A DNA stretch of 64,000 nucleotides from Notamacropus eugenii (taxonomy: Eukaryota > Chordata > Mammalia > Diprotodontia > Macropodidae): NCBI RefSeq assembly GCF_028372415.1, contig NC_092877.1:387673342-387737341 (forward strand), read 5' to 3'. A model generated the notes under the pieces. It saw only the letters and a list, made by a program, of their open reading frames with translations. It did no database searches and was not told the origin of the DNA. The translations under genes were made by a program, and so were the position numbers. Each line of letters opens with the position of its first letter. Position 1 is the first letter of the stretch. This document shows positions 55,701 to 64,000 of the stretch, piece by piece.

Positions 55701-57884
55701 TCCCACCCCCCCCCCCCCCCCAGTTGTCTCTAAACAATCCTGCCTCCTGGGGGTGGAGATGATGACTGCACCTCAGGATTTGTCAACGAGATCTTGAGTC
55801 AGTCTTCCGGGGTTCCTAAAGCTCAGAAAAAAGGGAGATCAGCCCAGGAAGGAGGGGGAGGTCTCAGCATCCAAGGCATAAGGAGGAGGGAAAGCACACG
55901 GAGGAAGGGGCTATCTCTCAATTGCTTCTGTTCTCTGCCTGGAAAAGTCAACACAAAAACAACCACAGAGAAGCCCCTGGACGAACAACAGGGCTGACAG
56001 CAGCTATGGATTCAGGAGGATGGAGAAGGGCAAAGGCCCTGGGGTGAGGGGCCACCACATAGAGGGCTTGGTCAAAGAGATGATGCCCCAGCTCCTTTTC
56101 TGACTGGCAAGATGAGGGGGAATCCTGAAGACACTCTCAGGGGTTTTCAGTCTCTCAGGCAGAAGATAAGAAATTAGGAAGAGGATGGATTTGGAAATAG
56201 TGGAGCCCTAAAGAGTGGCCATGGCCCACAGCTCTAGGACTGGTGCTGCTGAACCCCGTCATGTCTGTTATGGATGGAGAGCAGACAGCAGGCTCACTAA
56301 GTGAAGCAAGGCAGCTTCAGATAGAATTTAATAAGGCAAGGTTATATGGAGCTGGCTCGCAAATCTGTTTCCAAAAGATAAAATGGAAAAGTTTTGGCTG
56401 GAAAGCATCCATCCCAAGAGGATCTAAGGGCATATCAGTTGGCTGCAGGCTTCCTGGGGCCACAGCTGGACTGAGGTCTTGGCTATGGTGGTCTTGGCCC
56501 CAGGGATGAGTCATTCACAGAAGTAAAGGGTTGGAAGGGTCCTCAGCAGACAGCCCTACTGTCCCAGGTAGATCAGGTGAGGCCTCCTGCAGACAAAGGT
56601 AGCTAGGGGTATGGAGGCCTAGGCACGAGAGGGCTGACTCCCCAAGTTCTTGAAGGGCTGTCACCTTCTCTCCTCGGCTCCAGAAGGAGCAGCAAGTTTG
56701 CAGAGAGGCAGATTCAGCCATCCCAAGCAGCCTGGAAACAGACAGGAGAAGCATGGAATCCCAGGAGAAACAAGGAAGGCCAGAGTGGAGACTGTTAAGT
56801 TCCAGGTGAAGTCTCTTGTCTTATTCTGGAGCCAATGGGCTCCAGGGCAGAATGCTAAAGCAAGGAACTGACTGAGGAAGCTCTGGGCAGCTCTACAGAG
56901 GCGGCACCAGGAAGGAGGGTAATGAGAAGCGAGCCTTTGAACATAACCTGAGGATGAGTGAGAAGGATCTGACCTTGTGGACAAAGGTGGGGAGGGAGAG
57001 CAACAAAGATTCCAGGACGGTACCCCTGCCAGGGACAAGGGGAAACCAGCCCATGATGGTAGAGGCCATGCAGAAAAGGGAAGCACCGCCCATTGATCCC
57101 TCCTGAATATAGAACAGTGGGATGAGGAAGGACCTGGAGTTCAAGTCTCTGAGCATTAGAACTATAGATGTCAAACCTCAAAAGAGAATCTAAGATGCGG
57201 AGGGGGCTCCTAGTTGTCTCCAAGTATCCAAAGGGTTGTCCTTAAGCCAAGGGATTCAACTTGTGACCAGGTGCAGAGGGCAGGCAAGGAGCCCTGAGGG
57301 CAGTTACAGGCACTGCCTCAGGCTCTCAGCCTGGACTAGAGAGCTGGGACTGGGGAAAGGGACATGCAATGCATACTCTCTGGGAGGGGGGGGGGACTTT
57401 ATGTTCAAGTCCAGCTGCCCCCCCACCCCAAGTACTTTTCGGTTGTGACATGCTGGGGCCACAAGAACTGTGAAATAATTTGGGGTTTCAAAGCCACAAT
57501 CCCCTGGGTGTCTTGGCTTCCCCCAATTCCAAATGTTCTCCAAATGCTTTCTTGGTACTAGGGGAAGTTGTTGGGTCCAGACAATAAGAAATTATGCCCA
57601 TGCTGGAAGGTAGCCATGGTCTCCAATTTGAGGATATCAGTTGTCCAATAAATGATTATTAAATGTGGGCCCTGCAGACAGTGAGCACCAGGGATAGACA
57701 GAGGAGAGCGGGAGGGACAAAAGAGGCAGTCCAAAAGGTTCCTAAAGAGATCCAAGTGCCACACTGAGAAAGGTAGGGACTCCCTGGAAGAGAAGGCTCG
57801 ACTCAGGGGGCAGCCACACAAATCAAGTGCATTCGCTCTCTCTCAGAGTGGTTCTGTGTCTGCCCAAAGCGGAAACACCCTTCT
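55701..57884. other. Probable UBE2G1 intron, mostly unrecognised
   Basis: No coding exon of UBE2G1 seen. Faint L2-like words occur near 57,590-57,700 (minus strand). C and G runs lie at 55,706-55,723 and 57,387-57,397. Confidence 0.35.
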
Positions 57885-58275
57885 GAACTGAGCCAAAGAA
57901 TTTGAAATGGAGGGCCTGCCCATGCACTGGGGAATGGTCAGCCAAGCTGTGGTATACAATTGTGACGGGATATTACTGCACTACAACCAGTGGGATGACT
58001 TACATGAACTGATGCATAATGCAGTGCACAGCACCAGAATGCCGTACACAGTGACGGCCGCACTGCCCGATGGCACAGACTGAGGCAGGCGGGTTTCACT
58101 TTCTTTCCTCCGTTCTTTTTGCTGTTGTGTTTGAGTCTTGCACAAAATGTCTGACATGACTGAACATGTATAACCCATACTGGACTGCTCACCGTCTCAG
58201 GGAGGGACAGAATTTGGAATTCAAAGTGTTTTAACATGTAATTGGGGAAAAATATAAAGCATTATTTAAAAAGAG
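57885..58275 (+). mobile_element. L1 3' end fragment, old
   Basis: GAATTTGAAATGGAGGGCCT, GCACTGGGGAATGGTCAGCC, GACTTACATGAACTGATGCA, GTACACAGTGACGGCCGC and a 3' UTR with GGAATTTGGAATTCAAAGTG-like text. Confidence 0.8.
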
Positions 58276-58429
58276 AATAGCTCAAGGGCAGGCGTGGATG
58301 GACTGCTACGTGCATCCTTGGAGGAACCATCTGTCTCCAGACTACAAACCCATTAAAGCATCTGAGCACAGCACGAGGAATCTAGGCTTTGGGGCCATGC
58401 ATGACGCAGCTAGGAATTCCGAGGATATC

Positions 58430-59380
58430 CAGGGCATAGGCAGACACCAACCCAGCATAGCCCCTGGCAAACAGAGAGATACCAACCTCATCCCTGCCTA
58501 CGCAGACAGGCAGCTGCTAGACCACCACTCTCTCCAGTGTAGCCCCAGGGGAATCCAGAAACACCCTGCCCCTCCCCCTCAGCACCAGGTAAGCTGCCTC
58601 CAGCAGCATCAGCCACTCCTGGCCCCCACCTTAACCCCTCAGCATAGCCTCAGGGCACCATCAGCAAAGCACCAGGTTAACAGGTGGGGCTGACAGCCCC
58701 TGGCACAAGAAGCCACAGATAGTGCCCCTTCCACCCTGGGGGGCAGAGTTCAAATTTTAAGAAAGGAAAAAGGCCAAAAAAGATAAGCAAAACCCAAAAA
58801 CACCAACGAATCTGAACATATAAAGTTATGATAGTGACAGAAAAGAACAAGCTGCCAACTCAGAAGCTGCCAACAATGTCCAGACACATAAGAGCTTGAG
58901 AATCACGTAAGAGGGAAAAGAAGAATCGGGAAGAGAAAACAACTCCTTACAAAGCAGAACTGGTCTAATGGAATTGTAAAAGCTCACTGGGAAAAGAACT
59001 CATTCAAAGTCACAACTGGGCAAGTGGAAGCTAATGACTAGGAGATAAGAAGTAATCAAATAAATCCAAAAGGATGAAAAAAATAGAAGAAAATATAAAA
59101 TACTTCATGGAAAAAACAAATGACCTGAAAAAGAGATGCAGGAGAGACGTCACAATCACAGGACCCCCTGAAAGCCACAATCAGAAGGAGACCCTGGTGT
59201 CCTAGCACCAGAGAACAAGACAGGCATTGGAAGAATCCACCCATCACTTCAGCAAAGAGATGCCCAAATAAAAACTCAAAGAACATTACAGTCAAATTTC
59301 AGAGCTATCAGGTCAAGGAAAAGTACTGCAAGTGACCAGAAAGAATAAAAAACCAAAGAGGCCTGAAAAGGGGGAAAAAT
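58430..59380 (+). mobile_element. L1 5' UTR and ORF1 remnant
   Basis: 5' UTR text AGCACCAGGTAAGCTGCCTC (compare AGCACCAGGTAAGGTGCCGC at about 2,200 in L1-A). ORF1 pieces include CAAGTGGAAGCTAATGACTA and AAAACAAATGACCTGAAAAA with GGTCAAGGAAAAGTACTGCA. The 3' part of the element is missing after about 59,380. Confidence 0.75.
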
Positions 59381-59690
59381 CTGAAATTTGGTTTCCACTA
59401 ACAAACCAGCAAGAGTAAACCCGATTGCCTTTGCTATCTCATAGGAAATGCATTTTGCTTTTGCTTCGACATAACCAATAATGGCCAGTGGAGGGGAAGA
59501 AACCAAGACCAAGCCAAAACCCGTATAAATCAAAATGAGAAGTTTCCTTTCAGTCCTTTTAAGTGTAATTAAAACAAAACGCCCTGAGCCAACCTGCAAA
59601 AAATGGAGAGTTCATTTCCCAAGGACTTCAGAGTCTGTCTTACTTCACTCTGATAAATAAAACAAAATTTCTGTTTTAAAAAAAGGGTGA
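59381..59690 (+). other. Unclassified insertion, possible LTR fossil
   Basis: About 310 bp after the L1 remnant with a TATA-like GTATAAATC near 59,520, AATAAA near 59,654 and a short A-run. The spacing suits an LTR or a retrocopy 3' end. The minus strand has an open frame (59,599-59,276) with three hydrophobic stretches. I cannot name it and would not call it a gene. Confidence 0.25.
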
Positions 59691-60414
59691 ACAAAATGGA
59701 TCTTAAGCACAGGGAAGGCTAGGGCAAGGGGCCTGACAACTCTAATTAACCTTAATTCCCAACCAATCTTTCCATCACAACCAAGCCTCACTCTCAGGCT
59801 CAAGATCCCCCCAGAGCCTTTGGGGCAGCAAGAGAGTATACAGGAACCCTGGAAAAGTTGGCTCCCTTAGAGCCAGCCTGGTGGAACCTACTTTCATCAC
59901 AGAAGCAAACCCTGGAAAAGGATTTGGCAAAGTAATGGGTGAATGCCCCGCTGGCCAAGAAGAGAGGCTCTGAGTGAAGGATCTGGCTGCCCAGACCCGA
60001 GTCTAAAGACTTCTGGCAAGGGACGGATGGAGCAGACCTGGTAAGGTCTGTCAAGAATGTATCTGTTGGAGTTTTACAAATCTAACCAGAAGGGCTCTAC
60101 TCTGAAAACAAAAATGGGAAGGATAAAGCTGCCTCCGCATTATCATCACATGGATGGAAGCTAGAAGCTAAGCTCCCTGTTCAAAGGGCAAAATCCATAA
60201 ATTGAGACAACAGTAAAACCTCCAATGCTTTTGCTGTGTGTGTAACTGTGTAAAGTACTCTGAAAATTATCATCATCCATCATAATCGATGCATAAAGTG
60301 GGACTAGTGGGGCAAGATGAACTAGTGATTCTAATGCAAGGCAAAAAGGTCCAACATGGTGGAATGAGACTGGAGGCACCTACTGGATCCAAAGGAACGA
60401 TTAAGACTTCATAT
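59691..60414. other. Intronic DNA with no recognised feature
   Basis: Nothing recognised. Confidence 0.35.
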
Positions 60415-60550
60415 TGTTCCCCCATCAGATCCCCATTGTACAAATAAGAAAACCAAGGCAGATGGCAGTTCAGTGACTTGCCTAAGGCCCCACAGCCAGT
60501 AAGCAAGGAAGATAGACAAGAGTCCAACTAAGCTCTTCCTAACTCTGGTC
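60415..60550 (+). repeat. MIR SINE fragment
   Basis: CCCCATTGTACAAATAAGAA, AACCAAGGCAGATGGCAGTT, CAGTGACTTGCCTAAGGCCC and CACAGCCAGTAAGCAAGG. Confidence 0.8.
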
Positions 60551-61127
60551 AGGGAGCATGGGGGAATGCAGAATGTAAAGGCAGGCTCCTGGTTAGGAGA
60601 TGAGGGATGAGTGGGGCATTTTGGTGACTCGTGGCAGCCTTGGACACAACCATTGTGGAAATCTGCTTGCCTGACTGTGAACATTTCTACAAGGATTTTG
60701 CTTCCTCCCCTTTTTTTGGGGGAAGGGGAGAAAATAGAACTTTGCTCTTTGGGGTGGAAGTCCAGCCATCTGAGTGGTTCTGTGCCCATCTCATGCCACC
60801 CATCACTGTCTATGCCGTGTCTATGGTTCCCCAAAAAGCTTCAGATAAGTGACAGAGAGGAAAGGAGGGATGGGCAGACTCCAGAAGGAAGGCCCTGTTG
60901 GAAGAAATCAATCCGCGCAGAAAAGTGAGCAGAGCTTACATACACTGTCATGGAAGAGAAGGAGGGCTGCTCAAGCTCAGAACAGGCCAAGGGCAAGGAT
61001 AACAAACACCTACATTCAAGGCCCATCTCTAAAATCACCCACTGTCAGGCAAGTGAAGAGCTGGACTGCGTCTACGAAACAAGAGGCAGATTCCAAAAAC
61101 GTGGATGAAAAGAGCAGAATTGAAAGT
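60551..61127. other. Intronic DNA with no recognised feature
   Basis: Nothing recognised. Confidence 0.35.
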
Positions 61128-61328
61128 CACAAGGGTACAGAGCACTGGACCTACAGTCAGGGAGTCCCAAGTTCAAATCCAGCCTTGACACTTCTTTGCT
61201 GAGACTCTGGGCAAATCATCTCACCAGTCTTCCTCACTTTTCTCAACTACAAAATTGGGGGGAAGATTATCATAGGCTCTCCTCCAGGGCCTGGAATGCA
61301 AGAGGTGCTATCTAAATGTCAGGAACAC
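61128..61328 (+). repeat. MAR1-type SINE
   Basis: GAGCACTGGACCTACAGTCA, CCCAAGTTCAAATCCAGCCT, AGACTCTGGGCAAATCATCT and a GGAATGCAAGAGGTGCTATC end. Confidence 0.85.
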
Positions 61329-61334
61329 TTTCTT

Positions 61335-61700
61335 CTCCCAGATGGCCTTTGGCCTGGAAAGTCCTCTGCTTCCTTTCCTCTAAAGTTAACAATGACTTGG
61401 TACCCAACTCCCCTCTGCTGGGCACCGTTGGCTACTTCTTGGTTCCCTTTGCTAGATCAATGCCATGTTCTTAACTATGGGCATCGCTCAAGGCTTCATT
61501 CCCCTGGGGAGCTCAAGTCCTCAGGGGTCCACTATCAGAGTCCTCCCCAACTGTGACATCCTGAGATCCACATTATTGACTAGACATAGACTGTGGGTCC
61601 AACTGTTTGTCCTGTGGAATCCCCACCTACCCACTGAACACTTCACATCAGACATCACGTAGGCAGCCTAAGCCAACCCAACATGGAAGTCCTCCCAACA
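61335..61700 (+). mobile_element. Possible L2-like fragment
   Basis: C/T-rich text with L2-like words (CTCAAGGCTTCATTCCCCTG, CCTCCCCAACTGTGACATCC). Weak. Confidence 0.3.
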
Positions 61701-62129
61701 TGCCCCCTTCCATCCATGAAAAGTTCCTGTCTTGGCCAGGAACGGCATCCTTGAGACTAGGCCACATCACAATAACCTGGCTTTCTTTCTTAGCAGTTAC
61801 TAACCCAGAAGAACAGGGAAATAATCCATGGCTTCCTTCAGTCTCATTTGATTTCTAAGTTTTTATCTACTCAGTCATGTGCCAATTTAAAGGCAACCCT
61901 TGGTTCCTGACTCTTTGCCACTAGAGCAATTGTTGCCATGAACACCACTGTCCGTGGAGGACCTTTGGCTTCTCCCTTCATTCTCTATCAACTGGGAAAT
62001 GGACTCTTATTCTTCAAAACTTTGAAATGAGACCGTCAGAGGAAACTTGTTGCAAAGGTTCTCTCCCAGTTATCTGGGCTGCTTCTCATCATAGCTTCAC
62101 TGGGTTAGCTTTTCTATTTTATCTTCTGT
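61701..62129. other. Intronic DNA with no recognised feature
   Basis: Nothing recognised. Confidence 0.3.
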
Positions 62130-62545
62130 AACGCTCTTTCTCCTATTTGCTCACATGTTCTTCCCCTACCCACAATTATGAAATGCGATTTCTTCCTTGT
62201 TCCTCTATTTCTTTGTGTGTAATCTTCTAGATCTAGAGCTTGTATCCATTTACGGTGAAGTGTGGAATGAAATAGTGATGCCAGACAGCTTTCCAGTTTT
62301 TACATATTTTGTTTGAGTGTCCTATGCTTCTTGTTTTTTAATCCGTTTCCCCCTGTTGTCCAGGGTTATTGCTTCTGGCACGGTGTAATAATTTCTAGCA
62401 CGATGACAAAAAGTAGAGAAAATGGATGCCCTTGCTTTGTCCCGATCTTACTGGAAAGCAATCTAGTTTCTCCCCACTACCTGTGTTTGCAGTTGGTTTC
62501 AGATACTTGTTTTTTGTTGCTGTTAGTTTGTCCTTCATCAGGAGG
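62130..62545 (-). mobile_element. L1-H ORF2 fragment, part 1
   Basis: Plus-strand CTTGTATCCATTTACGGTGA, GCTTTCCAGTTTTTACATAT and GATCTTACTGGAAAGCAATC are the reverse complement of L1 ORF2. Parts 2 and 3 lie at 62,810-63,235 and 63,785-63,990. Confidence 0.6.
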
Positions 62546-62569
62546 ATGATGTCCTGCTTTGCAAGTGAG

Positions 62570-62765
62570 GCAGGTTTAAGCAAGGTAGGGCTGTGCAGTC
62601 ATCAGCCTCACTCTTTCCTCCAGAGTCAGCTGGAGTTTAGCGGCAAGGCACAGGTCAGGACAACTGGCAACGGCCCCAAGACAGTGGAAGTCGTTGGCCT
62701 TTTAAAGCTAAGGTCTTTCCCAAGTCTCAGTTTGTCTGAGGCAACCCCCAGTCAGTGATTAAAGG
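62570..62765 (+). repeat. Dispersed marsupial repeat (second copy)
   Basis: CTGCTTTGCAAGTGAGGCAG, GTCATCAGCCTCACTCTTTC and CCAGAGTCAGCTGGAGTTTA match the copy at 13,860-14,150. It continues with AAGCTAAGGTCTTTCCCAAG and TCTCAGTTTGTCTGAGGCAA. Confidence 0.6.
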
Positions 62766-62809
62766 ACAGGGAAGACGTGAGGCAAAAGATGGGATTTAAC
62801 AGGTTAATT

Positions 62810-63235
62810 CCTGTTCTCTAGTGTTTTTTCCTTCCTACACACAAATGGGTATGGTGTTTTGTCACACGCTTCCACTGATATGACATGAACTTTGGTACCG
62901 TAATTAACATGCTCAGTTATGTTGAAAATCTTCCTAATATGAAGCCAACCCAACATTCCTAGCACAAACCTAACCTGGTCGTACTACACAGTATTTGTGA
63001 TTGGCTGCTGTAGACTCATCAGTATTTTATGTAAAATTTTTCTATCACTGCTCATTCAGAATATTAGGCCATATGTTTTTTCCTTCATTTTGGCTCTCTC
63101 TGGCTTGGGTAACATGGACATTTATGCTGTAGAAAAAAATCTGATAAAATACTTTCTTTTGCTATTTCATTTGCAGTTTGTGCAATACTGAGCTGAACTG
63201 TTCTTTGAATTTGGACAGTTTGTAGTGAAATGCAA
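62810..63235 (-). mobile_element. L1-H ORF2 fragment, part 2
   Basis: Plus-strand AATTAACATGCTCAGTTATG, CCAACCCAACATTCCTAGCA, GTATTTTATGTAAAATTTTT and CAGAATATTAGGCCATATGT are the reverse complement of the polymerase segment coding [10 protein letters not shown] and its surroundings. Confidence 0.75.
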
Positions 63236-63239
63236 CCAC

Positions 63240-63783
63240 CGAAGCATTCTGGAATTAGGCAAATGAAATGACTAGAAGGTCTAAACCCTCTGAACCAGGG
63301 ACTCCATTGCTGGGCCTACACCCTAAGGAAGCCTGTGGTGAGCACACAAGTCCCCACGCACTCCAAAACAGTCACAACAGCACTTCCTGTGACAGCTAAG
63401 AATTGAAAGCAAATGAGATGCCCATCAATCGGGGAATGGCTAACAGATTTTGGCCCACGAGTAGAATCGAAGATTTTTGTAAGAAATGATGTGTGTGAGC
63501 AATGGAGAAGCCTGGAAAGAACACTAGGACCCAAGGTAAAGGGAAGTCAGCAGGGCCAAGGAAACAATATTAATTATAGCCATGCGAATGTGAAGAGCGA
63601 TCACACCCCAGAAGTCCAGAGTCAGCACAGCACGACAAACACTAATGATTGAGCAGGACTCACGGACAAGACAAAAGAAGCCCGCTTCTCCACAGGCATC
63701 ACACGCGGAGGTGTTTGGGGACGGATTCATTGCATTGATTAGTTGTGCTGATTTATATGAAAATTAAAAACTTATTTTAAAAA
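63240..63783 (+). mobile_element. L1 3' end inserted in L1-H
   Basis: CTCTGAACCAGGGACTCCAT, CAGCTAAGAATTGAAAGCAA, ATGCCCATCAATCGGGGAAT and an A-rich tail AAAATTAAAAACTTATTTTA. L1-H text resumes directly after it. Confidence 0.8.
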
Positions 63784-63784
63784 A

Positions 63785-63990
63785 AGAATTTGTAAATCCA
63801 TCTGGTCCTGTAATGTTTTTCTTTGAGAATTCACTGAGGGGTTAATTTCTTTTTTTGAGACTAGGTTATTAAATTGTTTATTTCCTTTCTGCTCACCTGT
63901 TTATTTTATGCTTTTACACCTATTCATTCATTCCATTTAAATTTTCAGTTTCCCTGGCTATAAAATGGGCACACTAGTTACTAATACAGA
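63785..63990 (-). mobile_element. L1-H ORF2 fragment, part 3
   Basis: AATTTGTAAATCCATCTGGT followed by CCTGTAATGTTTTTCTTTGA is the reverse complement of the L1 segment coding KSPGPDGFT. It runs to the window edge. Confidence 0.75.
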
Positions 63991-64000
63991 CTAACTAGTG

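Noticed and set aside
55700-64000. UBE2G1 coding exons
   Set aside because: I looked on the minus strand for the C-terminal residues of the enzyme (such as ADPNGDSPANVDAAKEWR) and found none, so the coding exons must lie further right.

Overview
The window looks like marsupial nuclear DNA. About half of it is recognisable interspersed repeats: L1 elements with the 5' UTRs, ORF1/ORF2 proteins and 3' UTR tails typical of marsupials, MAR1/MIR-type tRNA-derived SINEs, L2 and CR1/L3 remnants, an RTE element and an RTE-tailed SINE. The host genes have long introns, GT-AG splice sites and a CpG-island promoter. I cannot name the species.

Left half (1-33,560): the 5' part of ANKFY1 (rabankyrin-5, an endosomal Rab5 effector), transcribed right to left. 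Four coding exons are clear and join in frame: exon 1 at 33,247-33,256, exon 2 at 24,181-24,373, exon 3 at 17,100-17,218 and exon 4 at 1,329-1,464. They encode the N-terminal coiled coil and most of the BTB domain; the rest of the gene (ankyrin repeats, FYVE finger) lies beyond position 1. Intron 3 holds a nearly full-length but dead L1 (1,684-7,160), further L1 pieces, and an RTE element split by an L1. Intron 2 and the left part of intron 1 hold mostly old L2, CR1, MIR and MAR1 remnants. Intron 1 also holds a 2.7-kb CA-rich minisatellite (30,310-32,995) that ends about 250 bp inside the start codon. The promoter lies in a CpG island (about 33,000-34,560) with TCGCGAGA, NRF1, ETS, E-box and YY1-like motifs and a 22-base G run.

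Middle (33,560-52,930): intergenic DNA, mostly repeats. The main feature is a three-level nest at 42,040-48,413: an old L1 interrupted by an ORF1-only (HAL1-like) L1 with an 11-bp target-site duplication, itself interrupted by an inverted member of the same ORF1-only family. Two probable solo LTR fossils lie nearby.

Right (52,935-64,000): a minus-strand terminal exon (about 52,935-55,363) with two AATAAA signals. By gene order this is probably the 3' UTR of UBE2G1, which in human lies directly upstream of ANKFY1 on the same strand. The rest would be its last intron, filled with L1, L2, MIR and MAR1 remnants.

The genes are ordinary vertebrate genes, and I saw no novel multi-gene system. The most notable structures are the minisatellite with its 243-bp higher-order repeat and the nested ORF1-only L1 family.
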